A DNA stretch of 64,000 nt from Bathymodiolus brooksi (GCA_963680875.1 OY804579.1:51288036-51352035); one strand, 5' to 3'. Shown: positions 13,901 through 40,894, counted from the first letter of the stretch. Program-made: numbers and translations. The notes: generated by a model not told the origin, from the sequence alone.

Positions 13901-16900
13901 CTACTAATGTTATCATTGAATAATTAATCATTAATCATTAATCAAATAGACTTGTTGTTACCGTAAATCAATCAAGAAATGTTACACGATGAATTTTAGT
14001 TCATGTGTACCTGTTGTTACAGTCTTTGTCTTAATTTTTTCACCAACTTGCCGGAAAGCCAAATTTAGAAAAAAAAATATTTATTCAAACAATTCTTTCA
14101 TAATTTTCACTTGTCTGAATCCAGTTTTACTTGTCCTGGGCCTTGAGCAAGTGGGTTGGCACAAAGACTGCTGTTATGTAACAAAGTCTGATTTAAAATA
14201 AATAACTGGTATTAAAATCTGTCATAATCTTGGATCAGTGGTCAATTAATTCCCTCCGTCCCAAATTAAAAGTTTTAAATTTGGTGTGTGCAACATGTAA
14301 ATAAAGAAAACAGGTGAAGACATTTACATAAATGAAAATAAACCAGAGGTTCCCACATGCATGTAATCATTTATCTAGAAGCTTGACAAATGGTTTCAAT
14401 TTGGCTATACAAATGGTTTAACATCACTTTTCTCATTTTGATGAAGATATAATTTTACATTTCTGTGAGGGTCCTGTCATAGTCGTAATCGTATGGTAGC
14501 TGGATTTACAACTACCTATGCAATAAGTACATATCACCACTCACATTGTGAGTTCGAAAAACGTTCATGGCGAGGTGTATTCAATACAACATTATGTGAT
14601 AAAGTTTGTCAGTAACTTGGCACAGATCGGTGGTATTCTCTGGGTACTCTGGTTTCCTCCTCCAATAAAACTGACTGCCACGATATAACTGAAATATTGT
14701 TGAAAGTGAAGTTAAACACCATAAACCATAAACCAATAATGACAACTTTTTTTTTCATGGTTGTCACTCTCTTCTTCTTTAAAGGATATCGATCACTGAC
14801 CAACAATAAGGAAGTTATAGTACTTGTATTTATAATGTGACAATAAACTTTTTAAAACGACTAAACAAAGACCTTTCAAGCCAAATTAATTTAGCATAAA
14901 AGATAATGAAATTCAATGGTTTAAGAGAATAAGATTTAAAAATAACATGTCATATTTCTAAAAAATAAAAAATTAATTCAATATAATAGAGACCATTGGA
15001 ATATTTTAACTGTTTTAACAAGTCATTATCATACAGTATAATTTTAAATTTCAATCAATTGAATTTAAACTTTAACTTAATTTGGACCAGATTTATGCAA
15101 AGAATAGCTATATTAATGATGTAATAGACTACAAATCTTATTAATATCTTTGCATTATAATGCTGTTGCAGGTCAAAGCAATTGCACTTTCATTTCCAAT
15201 TATTAAAATATATTAAAATAACTAGAAATGAAAGTGCAATTGCTTTGTAAAGAAGATGATTTTAAAATAATTTTCATTGTGACTCTTTTTTTACTTTGGT
15301 CCCCCAGGGATTAGACTCTATAGACCATAAGACCTTCATTTATACAATACTGATTGTTTGGGTGTTTAAAGCCATTTTCAAAATTATTTCACTTATCTGT
15401 GGTACCAAATTTATAGGTGGAGGAAAACCCTCAAGCTTTTATAAGATGCATACAAGCTTTATCACATACAAATGTACAAATGTAAGGTGGTATCAAGTTC
15501 TCCTGGCTGGGAGTTAAACTTAAAAAACTTAGTGCCAATAGTAGTGATAGGAACTGATTAGGTAAATTTTTGTACATGCAGTAGAAAATCAAACTACCAA
15601 TGTACTATACAATCAATGGCTCCAACGGAAAACAATTTTAAAATGGTAACCCATGGTTACCTACACAAAACTTCATTGACCTTCATAACTAAACAAAATA
15701 TATATATATATTCTTCATATCACATGAATCTAAATGCAACTGCAATTAATTCCATTGTTAGTTCTAAATAATATTTGTTTAATTGCCCATATTTATAGCA
15801 ATTGAAATATGAAATTAATATATACCTGATATGTTCGAGATGTGTAAAGGTGGATAATTTTTTTTTTAATTTATTGCTAATAAAAAAATAATTACATTAT
15901 AAAGTTTAAAATTCCTCTATAGCCATGATCATATTTTTCATTCAGAAAATAGTCCAGTTGTCCAGATCAGCCTTAATTCCCTCGTAATATCGCCTCCCTT
16001 GTTTACCACTAAACATTTATCTTGTCCAACAGGTGGCAGTACAACAAGGGAGCACTGTATTATAAAAACTACATTTCATGGAAATCAATGGCTGAAAATA
16101 TCTTTCGGTTTGGTTTAGTTTAAGGTGTTTAATGCCACTTTCAACAATATTTCAATTATATCGTGGCAGTCAGTTTTATTGTCGTAGAAACCGGAGTACC
16201 AGATAAAACCACCAACCTGTCGCAAGTCACTGACAAACAATTATATCTTCTGCAGCTATGTCAACAATGACAGCACCAGGCATTTAAAAAAAAACTAGTT
16301 AAATTCAGCAATTTCACCTCAAGAAAATAATCAAAGAGATAGCTTCCAATTGACTAATTACTATTCATTTTCTCTTTTGTTGTTTGTATTTAAAGAAACA
16401 CTGTAATCGATTAACTTCTAAGGCTTTCATTATTTATTTAATACACAAGAGGAAAACTTTATGGATTAACAGTTATTCATCAAATTTGACTTACATTAAC
16501 ATTTACATGACATACCCTAACATTTACAGACATACCCTAACATTTACAGACATTAATATGACAAGTATATTAATTAGAAACAGACATCGTGGCTTAACAT
16601 TATATTTATAATGTACCAGTATACATAATTATAATTTAAAATGTTCATATTTTGGTGATACAGTAATAGACATCTAAAAGAGTTGCACACAACACCTAAT
16701 GTAAAGATGGATTTTTTTTTACCCAATCTGATTAAAATCAGATCTCTCACTTCCTCCCCTATAATGATATGCTGTGATGTGGAAGATCTGAAGAGAGCCT
16801 ATTAAGAGTGACCCTGTGTACCATCCAATGAAAACGGTGATTGCAAGACTATGAAAGTGTTAATAAATTGCTTTGCAGATCTCCCACGCTGCGACATATC

Positions 16901-19900
16901 AGGAAATTGGAGCAAGTAAGAGATCTGATTTTAATCAGATTATATTTTACCACAAACATTTTGACTGACAGACCATCAGTGTCTTGCTTTGCGACATTTT
17001 CATTACTCAGGTTTGTCACAACAATAAGAAGTGAATGTGTCCCTGTCGGCAGCCTGTATAGGTGCTACAGGGTTGTGTTAGTAGTTCTAATAGCTCTGAC
17101 GGTCTGAGGTAGCCATGCTAGTTAGATGCCTGCTATTTTCTATTCCATTCCTTGTACCCTTTTTAGCTCAACACAACTAATGTCATGCAAGCATTTGTCA
17201 TTATCTAGTGGCCATCATATGGGGTTAGGTTAGGGTTATGGTGTTTAACGCCACTTTCAACAATATTTCAGTCAGTTTTTTTGGGGGAAGGAAACAGAGT
17301 AATCCGATGAAAACCACAGACCTGCTGCAAGTCACTGACAAACTTTATCAAGTTGTATTGATCATGAGTACACCTCGCCATGATTGGGATTCGAACTCAC
17401 TTTAGTGGTGATAGGCAACTACCATATGATCATGACCACGCCGGCCCCTGAGTTTTGGCTTACAAAGGACAATGAAAAGAGAATAGTACAATGTACATTT
17501 ATATTACTCACTGATTTAAGAGGTGGATGATCAAGTTGTGGACTGTGGACTCCTGACAAATCAAATCCATCTTCTAACCTCTTTACATCAAAATAATATT
17601 TTCTGAAATATAACAAAAAAGGTATTATTGGATCTTATTGAATATGAGCTAACAAAAAGTGGTGTGAAAAGAGTATTGCTATTTTATGTTCCAGCAAAAC
17701 CATTCTGACTCACAAATACAAATTATGAATGTATTTCAGTAATAATCAATGTTTTGTACAGACAGTTTTATAAAATTGATAAGAGTATATGTCAGCAAGA
17801 ATAAAGAAATTCAAAATATATACAGTCAAACGTGTATTAAGAGGTCACTTATGGGACACATAAAAAGTGGCCTGATAAGACAGGTGACTTCTTAAAAGAG
17901 GTTCAATTCATATGACATTTTCTATGACAGGACAATAAAAAGGTGACCTTTTAATACAGGCGACTGCTTTAATGTATAATAAACAGCTGCGCCAAGAGCA
18001 CATGATACGCCCGTCGTCAACAATATTTGTAAAGACTTTCTTTCCCATAACTCTTGAATGAAAAATTTTAATTTCACCAACAGCTGCACCATAAACATGA
18101 ATTGGAACATTTATACAATATTTATACAATTGAAAACAACATTTTTTGAGAAATCAGTAAAGACTATCAATTCCAATAACAGTACGAAGTTTGAAGTGAA
18201 TTGGTGAAGGGGTTCTCAATTTACAGCGCGACATACGAAAAATCGCCTACAATTTGATGAATAAAGTCCCATAACTCTGGAATGAAAAATTGAAATTTCA
18301 CCAAAAAGTATACAGACCGTAAGACTATCAATTCCAATAACTGTGCGAAGTTTGAAGTGAATTGGCCAAGGAGTTCTCAATTTACAACGCGACATACGAA
18401 AAATCGTCTACAATTTGATGAATAAAGTCCCATAACTCTGGAATGAAAAATTGAAATTTCACCAAAAAGTATACAGACCATAAGACTATCAATTCCAATA
18501 ACTATGCGAAGTTTGAAGTGAATTGGCCAAGGGGTTCTCAATTTACAGCGCGACATACGAAAAATCGCCTACAATTTGATGAATAAAGTCCCACAACTCT
18601 GGAATGAAAATTTGAAATTTCACCATAAAGTATACAGACCGTAAAACCATCAATTCCAATAACTTTGTGAAATTTGAAGTGAATTGGCCAAGGGGTTCTT
18701 AAGTTAGAGCGCGACATGTGAAACGGACGGACGGACAGTCGGACATTGGTATACCATAATACATCCTGTCTTAAAGACGGGCGTATAAAAATAATTCCCA
18801 TATATAATATAAAAACTTGAATACTGCAACACCAACGGACAAATTTGAGGTTATTTAAAGGGTTAGAATTATGAGGGTTTATTTCAGCAGTGGTTAGTTT
18901 TATTGATGAAGGAAACCAGCATACTTGTACATGTGTACCTGTAGATAACCACTGATCTGCCACCAGAAACAGACAAACTTTATCACATAAAGATGTTGCA
19001 TAGAGCTATACATCTCCCAACAAACGGAGATAAAAAATCACAACTTTACTGGTGAAAGACACTGAATGTATCTTTTGGTAGTTATAAATCAAAATTCCAT
19101 ATTATTATGGCCATGACAGCCCCAGTATATGAATAATTTGATAAACCATAGGAGTATTCGTCATGCTAATTATTGATGTCATAATCCCTAATTTGCAGTT
19201 TATGGTGTTTAATGCCACATTCAACAATATTTCAGTTATATTGTGGCGGTCAGTTTTATTGGTGGAGAACACCGGAGTACCTGGAGAAAACCACAACCTG
19301 TCACAAGTAACTGACACTTTATCACATAATGTTGTATCGAGTACACCTCGCCATGAACAGGGTTTGAACTCACAACTTTAGTGGTGATAGGCACTGATTG
19401 CATAGGTAGTTGTAAATCCAACTACCATACGATCATGACCACGACGGCCCCTTTCAGTTTGTAAAGTGTTCAATGAATGTGATTTTTTTCCTTCAAATTT
19501 TACATGTTGAATTAAATTTTTAAAATTTTGAAATAATGATTTTATATAAAGATTGAAATTCTGCACTTTTTCATATAACTAGATTGCTTTGCATTGATAA
19601 ATAATGTAAAAATAAACAAATTTAATGAAAATATTTAAAAATTATAGTGATAAAAAAAAAATTTGATGTTTTTCACTTCAGAAAGAATATCATAATTATT
19701 CCACGAGATATAGAAATTATAACAAGTTAAAAGTTGACTCTCCATAACAGATCATTTGAAAAATTGGTTCTTTTGCCACCCAAACAATGTGACCCATGGT
19801 GAAAAGGCCTATTCAAATACAATTTTCCAACTGTATGTAGTTTTATTTTATATAATATTTTCATCAAATTAAACAGTTAAGTAAAACTAAGGTAAGACCT

Positions 19901-20988
19901 ATGTTAAACTTGTACATGTAGATAGCCTTTAATACATGTACCTTTGTAGTCTACTTACCTTTATTTAAAGGAACTTTTGGATTATATGCTCTGCATTAAT
20001 TTTGGTCATTCGACCTTTTTATATTGTTGGCTTCAAGTTTATCATTTTGCAAGTGGTTTGTTATATTGCCAACTGTTTAACTTATCTTATTTTAAATTTG
20101 TTGCATTGATAATAACAAAAATCATATACCAAAAAATGCATTGCATTTCATTACTGACATTTTTTTCAATTTTATGTGAAAAAATAAGACATGCAAATTA
20201 TTATATAGTTGTAATTATCACATTAATATTAGGCCATACTAAAGATAAAATTAAAAAAAATATTGGTTTGTTGTATCCTGACCAACAATTTTTGAAGTGA
20301 GTAGGCAGATAGGCAAACTATTTTTTTCTGTCAAATACTTGAGAGAAAAAGCTTTCTTCAATGTAAACAAGGTTGCTAAAATAGTGAAAAAAGCATTGTA
20401 GTTCCTGATAAAATATTTGAGGAAAAATTGGATATGGACATTTTTGGTGGATCAGTCTGGTTAGAGCAAACCTGATGGTTTTAAAAGGCTGTATTTTAAA
20501 ACGATTGATTGATAGGTGTTTAATGCCAACTTTAGCAGTATTTCAGCTATATCGTGGTGTTATATTTTAAAATGTGCTTAACCAATAAATATACAATGTT
20601 AATTTAATAGTACATGTATTTTAAATTCTTCTGCAGTTGACAATTTTTTCTTACAGATATGAGTTTTAAGCAAATACTACATTAACTCAGAGACAAATAA
20701 ACCAATACATCTCTGATTAAGCTAAGAATAAATAGCAACAGCCTGGAATAAATGTCAGCTCGTTTATTATATTCCAAATGCATGAAAAGAACATTACACG
20801 TTCATAAACGTTCAATCATATTTACAAATAAACAACACCGTACATGTAACTTTAACACTTCAGTACAGTTGACAAAATCGTCAACAAAATGACACTATTT
20901 TTTTTTACATAACACTAATTCACTACTAGTACTACTTGGGCAATACTTACAATTTCTTTCCAACTGTTTTAACAACTGCGTCCGACAT
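4840..20988 (-). CDS. Uncharacterised multi-exon gene, 5' part (six coding exons)
   Basis: Minus-strand exons 20988-20951, 17602-17512, 13783-13628, 11482-11411, 9209-9153 and 4946-4840 all have consensus splice sites (five GTRAGT-like donors, one gtaatg) and their phases agree at every junction (2, 0, 0, 0, 0, then 2 out). They yield about 173 residues beginning [14 protein letters not shown] do not recognise the family. The product is soluble-looking and rich in Lys, Arg and Tyr, with no signal peptide or membrane segment; exon 3 holds an aromatic motif [12 protein letters not shown] followed by a possible helix [15 protein letters not shown]. The last seen exon ends in phase 2 and no convincing continuation was found at 1-4840, so the gene probably runs off the left edge. 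Five introns of 1.9-4.2 kb carry SINEs, MITEs and pearl-like arrays. The start is 3.9 kb from UBE2D on the opposite strand. Confidence 0.72.
5389..5783. mobile_element. MITE with GGGTTGTATAATGCGCA inverted ends
   Basis: Left CCGTATTTAGGGTTGTATAA..., right the complement (ccctaaatacag), each next to TA, so Tc1/mariner-like target. Internal gcgcaccccctc repeats near both ends. In intron 5 of gene 1. Confidence 0.75.
5840..6090. repeat. Imperfect tandem repeat (gtagttgtgaaaagtaga)
   Basis: Roughly 60-base units with ggtagttgtgaaaagtag, aatggtagaatagtaatt; clear but decayed. Confidence 0.6.
6215..6460. repeat. Tandem repeat, unit about 34-48 bases
   Basis: Six units of attaggcattacaacatcac / actttgcgatcacttaattt; two units lack the aacatcata segment, so unit length varies. 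Confidence 0.8.
6558..6672 (+). repeat. GAAGAGTTTGAAGATACC repeat family
   Basis: aagagtttgaagataccaaa...aatcagaat...gaaggacag...aatgaccaaa...ggacaaacaaac. Other copies: 7932-8055 and 59140-59275 (minus strand), and 50027-50330 (plus). Confidence 0.65.
6932..6998 (+). ncRNA. Hammerhead-ribozyme-like remnant
   Basis: CTGATGA, then a TGG-TTATT-CCA mini stem-loop, then GAAAC and GTC, in hammerhead core order. Stem I is not convincing. A diverged relative at 49590-49660 (ctgttatgag...ccagaaaagcgtcg) shares the downstream aaatttgtatctacgttttt, so this looks like a repeat that once carried the motif. Confidence 0.35.
7857..7932 (-). mobile_element. SINE family A, tail fragment
   Basis: gttatagtatttaatgcc...caatatttcaggtctatcgtgg only. 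Confidence 0.6.
8552..8826 (+). mobile_element. SINE family A, full copy with target-site duplication
   Basis: A tRNA-like head (B box GAGTTCGAATTCC), a body with ttgcgacaggtcggtgg and ctccaccaataaagct, and the common tail gaaatattgttgaaagtgg...aacaccataaccctaaccct. It is flanked by the 17-base direct repeat CAAGACACTATTCTCTT at 8535-8551 and 8827-8843, proof of retrotransposition into intron 5 of gene 1. Confidence 0.85.
9153..9209 (-). CDS. Gene 1 exon 5
   Basis: 19 codons ([19 protein letters not shown]) between cctcattag and gtaatg, phase 0. The donor is the weakest of the set. Confidence 0.6.
10083..10580 (+). mobile_element. Pearl-like element, second type
   Basis: Two to three units of about 157 bases built on caaaaatcaagtcaatatc, agtccaagggtcataactcgg and taaacttgatctgtaac; the end carries ttacggac and the hairpin TGTCCC-GGTCACT-t-AGTGAC-ggGGACA. 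Confidence 0.6.
11411..11482 (-). CDS. Gene 1 exon 4
   Basis: 24 codons between ttgttgcag and gtaagt, basic (TVRRKLKKS), phase 0 on both sides. Confidence 0.75.
11561..11722. mobile_element. MITE with TACAGTCAAAC ends, second copy
   Basis: Right end taatacaggtttgactgta is intact, left end is decayed (agtaaaacctgacc). Shares ttcatatg...gaattgaacctctttt with 17821-17970, in the opposite direction. Confidence 0.55.
13253..13590. repeat. TTATAAGGCC-type repeat, doubled
   Basis: Copies of cttataaggcc...ctgcaatgaaa.agtggccttataaga...gcatc.gaaatctggcctgataag. Single copies at 4196-4378, 12128-12298 and, decayed, 43838-43975. Confidence 0.55.
13628..13783 (-). CDS. Gene 1 exon 3
   Basis: 52 codons, phase 0 on both sides, donor gtaagt, acceptor ggaacag. 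The most protein-like exon: [18 protein letters not shown], then [18 protein letters not shown]. Confidence 0.8.
14471..14735 (+). mobile_element. SINE family A, near full copy
   Basis: Head tcgtaatcgtatggtagctgg, B box variant gagttcgaaaa, same body and tail as 8552-8826; tail repeats ccataaa rather than ccctaa. Confidence 0.8.
15174..15247. repeat. Perfect 23-bp hairpin
   Basis: Arms 15174-15196 and 15225-15247 are exact reverse complements (CAAAGCAATTGCACTTTC...), loop 28 AT-rich bases. In intron 2 of gene 1... between exons 2 and 3. Confidence 0.85.
16118..16251 (-). mobile_element. SINE family A, 3' fragment
   Basis: gtgtttaatgccactttcaa to ctgtcgcaagtcactgacaa; lies in intron 2 of gene 1... 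between exons 2 and 3. Confidence 0.7.
16734..16942. mobile_element. MITE, CAATCTRATT family, copy 2
   Basis: Ends CAATCTGATTAAAATCAG... and ...CTGATTTTAATCAGATTA; flanks TTTTTTACC / TATTTTACC, nine bases with one mismatch. Lies in intron 2 of gene 1. Confidence 0.7.
17220..17452 (-). mobile_element. SINE family A copy near gene 1 exon 2
   Basis: Full-length minus copy from ggggttaggttagggttatgg to gatcatgaccacgccggcccc; its head lies 60 bases from exon 2. Confidence 0.82.
17512..17602 (-). CDS. Gene 1 exon 2
   Basis: Acceptor ttatatttcag, donor gtgagt. Encodes [18 protein letters not shown] and then a His/Pro-rich run ending LKS. Confidence 0.75.
17821..17970. mobile_element. MITE with TACAGTCAAAC ends
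   Basis: tacagtcaaacgtgtattaa to ttaatacaggcgactg, with ggtcac and ggtgacc words inside. Matches the inverted copy at 11561-11722. Confidence 0.6.
18004..18787 (+). mobile_element. Pearl-like element, third type, with short inverted ends
   Basis: Four units of about 129 bases (cccataactctggaatgaa, agtttgaagtgaattggcc, gcgacatacgaaaaatcg), then cggacggacggacag and hairpin CCtGTCTT-a-AAGACgGG. Ends ATACGCCCGTC (18004) and GACGGGCGTAT (18776) are inverted. Lies in intron 1 of gene 1... between exons 1 and 2. Confidence 0.65.
18856..19060 (-). mobile_element. Degenerate SINE family A copy
   Basis: Recognisable only by tttatttcagcagtggttagttttattgatg and gacaaactttatcacata. Similar decayed copies: 15350-15520 and 36222-36400. 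Confidence 0.45.
19196..19452 (-). mobile_element. SINE family A copy, minus strand
   Basis: tatggtgtttaatgccac to gatcatgaccacgacggcccc; B box complement ggtttgaactcac. No telomere-like tail. Confidence 0.8.
20951..20988 (-). CDS. Gene 1 exon 1
   Basis: ATG then 12 codons ([12 protein letters not shown]) and two bases; donor gtaagt. The split codon completes as Leu with exon 2. Confidence 0.7.
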
Positions 20989-21572
20989 TTTAAAACTGAT
21001 ATTATTCTTGAATTAAAGGGTTAATCCTCTAAATTAAGGAATTTAAAGCATTTATTTATTTTCGCACATTGCTGTTGTTTAGGACACTTCACTCATTCGA
21101 TGTACACAGCTCAAATCCCTACGCAAGCACCTGTCAAAAAATAATTCATATCTTTATTATAATTCTTAACAAATTTTAGAGCAGAACATATATATTCAAT
21201 ACTCATAAGCATTTTCGATTATTCTGGGATATTATCACTCAATAGTTATTATGCAAACATATATATTTCAAAAACATTTCATGTTTGTTGGTTACCAGGA
21301 AAAAAATATATTCATGCGCTCCGGAAACGAAAATTCTATGGGAGACAACTATAATACAAATAAAGAAAACATTTCTTTTGACGTAAGGGTTACTTCCCAT
21401 TGATAACGAAGATTTAATCAAATATCACGGATTCATTCACATGCAACCAGTTTCCTAGTTTGATGAGTGGATTTTCTGCCATTGTCAGCTCAAAGAAAGC
21501 AATTAGAGAACAGAATACAAGACATTTAAGACAAATATGATATTTTTTAACTAAAATATTTTTTAACATGGA

Positions 21573-21633
21573 GGGGTTAGGGTTATGGTGTTTAACGCCA
21601 CTTTCAACAATATTTCAGCTATATCGTGGCGGT
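21573..21633 (-). mobile_element. SINE family A tail fragment
   Basis: ggggttagggttatggtgtttaacg...ctatatcgtggcgg. A similar shorter fragment is at 20510-20556. Confidence 0.65.
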
Positions 21634-21687
21634 TTTTAACATGGAAATCAAATTTAACTTAAAAAATTACTTTAAATAAAGCTAACA

Positions 21688-21796
21688 TCAACCGTGACTC
21701 ATATCCCTTTGTGATTTCATGTGCGAGCTTTTATCATTGTGTGCTGGTATCGTTAGAAGCTTCAGTTCATTTTTCATTTCGTCGGTTATGCGTTCT
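21688..21796 (-). CDS. Possible terminal exon of an unseen gene
   Basis: A strong acceptor (gttttccccgttttctttcag) is followed by 35 open codons (ERITDEMKNELKLLTIPA...) and TGA. It lies between the two divergent gene starts. No upstream partner exon was found; a second candidate terminal exon (STDKATRVDSLYSLF... stop, 22281-22378) sits behind a tttag acceptor. Either may be a chance reading or a noncoding exon. Confidence 0.3.
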
Positions 21797-22930
21797 CTGA
21801 AAGAAAACGGGGAAAACTATTAGCTGGCATTTGGTGGTGACATTTCAGAAATGTATCAGACAATCACGACATGTGTTCAAGAAGTCCTAAAACTGAGTCA
21901 TTAAAAGGTCCGTACATTTTAAGATGGAACAAGATGAAATTTGAACATTAATCAGGATAACACTTATTTTTTAATTCTGGATTTTTATATATCCACGGGC
22001 TTAGATGCTTCGTGTATTTTAATCGAGGCCTACAAAAAAATTAATTCTTTGCGCTTGTAAGGGATAACATTATTCCGTCATAATGATCCCTGTAGTTTTC
22101 ATTTCGATAAATGCGAGTTTTTACAATGTGTAAGGCATACGGATGCTGTTTAATGTTTGACAACAGTAACAACCTCTTTTATATTATCATTTAATAGGCT
22201 TATTTTTTTCTTAAAAGAAACATCGCCTAAACAAATATAGCAGAAAGTATCATCCACTGTTGAAACGTTATTTTATTTGATCAAACTTTGTCGTTGGTCC
22301 ATTCGAACTTATTTAACTCGTCGGAACTCAGCTTGAAAAGTGAATAAAGGCTATCGACCCTTGTTGCTTTATCAGTACTAAAATAACCAAAGGAAACGGA
22401 ACATATCATGATTTGATTTTTTTCTTTGTGAATGATATTTAAATTCAAACATAAAAATCCAACATCAAGAAGACAAACAATAACAATCAACAGAACATAT
22501 ACAGAATACAATATTACCCAGAAAGCAACAGTAGCCTGTCGCTCAAGAACGATTATTATCCAAACAAGTTTCAATCGCAAGCGTTGAAATTGGTTGATGT
22601 AGGCCTACTCTTATTATGAAAGGGCGTGGGGTCAAAAGTGTATTCTATTGGAAATGGTTTAGAATTATGGATTAAACTATAATAAGTTGTTTTATCATGT
22701 AGTCCATGGTGTTCTGTGTTGTAATTTTATCATAAATTCTTATGATTATTCAAATTAGACATATAATGAACCATTCCCAAGACCTTCTCCCTCCATCCAA
22801 GGTGCATGTTCTTACGAGAAATATAAATCTTCCTGCAGGTAAAATGTCTAGACTGTGCAGAAATTAACACTAATTTAAGCTGCAACCGAATGATAATAAG
22901 TTGTACAACTTCTATTCTGTGGTGTATTCG

Positions 22931-23187
22931 ATGAGGGCCCGGTGGCTCAGTGAGTGAGGTAGTTGGATTACCTAACAACTCGTACAAGCCTATCACCAAT
23001 AACGGCGTGGGTTCGCGCCCGGCTTTGTAAATTACAAAAAAGGTGCAAGTGATAAAGCTTACCAGTTGCTTGCCCATGGTCGGTGGTTCTCTCCTGGTAC
23101 TCCGGCTTCTTCCACCACTAAAACTGGTCGCCATGATATAGCTGAAATATTGTTGAAAGTGGCGTTAAGACACCAAAAATCTAAATC
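22931..23187 (+). mobile_element. SINE family B (different tRNA head, same tail)
   Basis: Head gggcccggtggctcagtgagtg with B box GGGTTCGCGCCC, a middle distinct from family A, then the common tail gctgaaatattgttgaaagtggcgttaag. Confidence 0.8.
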
Positions 23188-23390
23188 TGTATTCGGGGAA
23201 TTTATAATAATGCTGGTTGTTGCCAAATATTAAATTATACATTATTATCTAAAAAATTTAAAAAACATTAAGCATATTGTTTTCGAAGCCAGAAAGCAGT
23301 ATACATGCTGCATAGGCGAATCGACACTCCATTTCGACAAAAAACTATGTATATCTTCTCTAAAAAGATCATGATATATGTGAGAAATAA

Positions 23391-23725
23391 TCAATGTGGA
23401 AACCATTGATACGGTGTACCACATTGAAATTTTGGGTCATTTATAATGTTTATGCGATATAAATCAGAATTCAATGAGCTGCATTGATGGCGGAGTCTAG
23501 CATGGAGTATGCTTAGATTTACGTCTACAAGACAAAGGTTCCCATCCCGTTTCCTAGTAAAGAAAGTATCTACTTGCAAATTTTGTTAGTCCTGAAACTA
23601 TTCTAGCTGATTCTAATTGCACTTTTTCGAGTTTTGCTACTTCAAGTTCTCGTTTAAGACACCCATCCCATACCTCGCAAGCATATTCTAATGTTGGCCT
23701 AATGAAGGTAAGATATATATTTGAT
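23391..23725 (-). mobile_element. Second non-LTR reverse transcriptase remnant, opposite strand
   Basis: On the minus strand the frame reads PTLEYACEVWDGCLKREL then AKLEKVQLESARIVSGLTK, the common LEYA-x-VWD...LEKVQ-x(2)-ARIV end of non-LTR reverse transcriptases, followed by decayed downstream sequence (FQCGTP). Confidence 0.65.
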
Positions 23726-23993
23726 AGAGTTTGCTTATGCTAATATAAGAGGGTGTTTCGTTTGCTTTTGTTGACTTTTGAACAATGTGTTTGTTCCATT
23801 TAAGATCAGATTATTATAGCAGAGTCGACAGATTCCATGATGTGGTCGTGAAAGTTTTCTCGTTTCAAGAGAAACACGAGACTACCATTTCAATGTTTCA
23901 GTTGTTATTATAGCTTTCTCCTAATTTCTTTTCAGACATGATATGCCTTGGTCTGAACCATTCTATCTATCGAATGTAAAACTCAGTCTTCTA

Positions 23994-24745
23994 GAATTGG
24001 GTTAATCACGTCTGAAAACCTATCTACCACGGGATGAATTAAGAATATATTATAATGGATATACAGTATTTTACCCCTTTTTGATACGTGTTGTACAATA
24101 TGGCTGAAACCACTAGAAATAATATTGATAAACTATGTATATCGCAAACACAGTCTGCAAGGTTAATTTTAAATTCCACTTTTTATACACCATCTTATCT
24201 AAACAGTTATTTTAGATTAGATTGGCTTTAAATCGAAAACCGCATTCAATACCATAAACATGAGGTGTGCTGGTGTTTAAATGTATCCATTAGTGCACCG
24301 CAATATTTATGTAATCTTTTTACTTCTTGTACGCAATTAACTGGTTATTCTCTAAGATCTAGGCTACCAATACTAAAAGCAATTTATTTGTACCTAGACC
24401 AAATTCAAATTTTATGAAAAGAACGTTGCATTATTCAGGTACTATTTCATGGAATGCATTACCTTTTATCTTGAAGACAGTGAAAAATGTAGACATCTCC
24501 AAAAAGAAATATTCTGAATATTTGTCATTACTACAAGAACATTATTAAATATATTTTAGTATACCATATAAAAATGCTGTGTGTTCAACTGAGTTATGTG
24601 TGTGTTGTGAATGCTAGTTGCTGTGTATACTTATAATTTATTGACATTTGTATTATTGTATCTATTTTCATTCTTCAAGGGCCACATGGAAAATTAACTG
24701 TATGCTAACTGTGTTACGCTCTTAAAAATAAAGATTATAATGATC
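23994..24745 (+). mobile_element. CR1/L2-like LINE 3' fragment next to the UBE2D start
   Basis: Translation in shifting frames gives the C-terminal part of a reverse transcriptase: PLFDTCCTIW, QTQSARLILNSTF, IQYHK, SAPQYLCNLFTSC, YSLRSRL, then TLHYSGTISWNALPFILK and a stop at 24548. A short 3' UTR ends gggccacatgga...aaaaataaagattataatg, the usual tail of such LINEs. It ends about 125 bases before the UBE2D ATG. Confidence 0.7.
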
Positions 24746-24869
24746 CGCCAAACTCGGAATATTAACACTGTCGTTACCGATAATCGACACCATTACTGTA
24801 ATATTTATAAAAGTCGACAAAGGATCTTCGATAACAAAGTCAAAACAAAACAAAAGTATTTACCTGCAG

Positions 24870-40645
<15,776 letters not shown>

Positions 40646-40894
40646 CTTATCATGTTAACTTTTTATAAGAAAAACTGTGATAATTTATATATAATGGTGA
40701 ATCTTGAGTGAGATTTTTCAACAGTTCTTTTTTTGGAAATTCATGTTAGTGTACCCCTAGTTTTAATAATTTTCGGGATGAATTGGAAATTCATGTAAAA
40801 TACATGTGTAGTGTACCCCTGGTTTAAAAAATTTTCGGGATGAAATATTTTACAGTAAATGTCTGTGTGCTTTTAAAAGTAAAAAAAAATAGTG

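Noticed and set aside
18538..18963. 141-residue minus-strand open frame
   Set aside because: Runs through a pearl-like tandem array and a decayed SINE.
19977..20300. 107-residue open frame as a gene
   Set aside because: Random AT-rich composition, no splice context or motif, hydrophobic by base composition.
22730..23134. 134-residue minus-strand open frame
   Set aside because: It is the reverse of a SINE family B copy.
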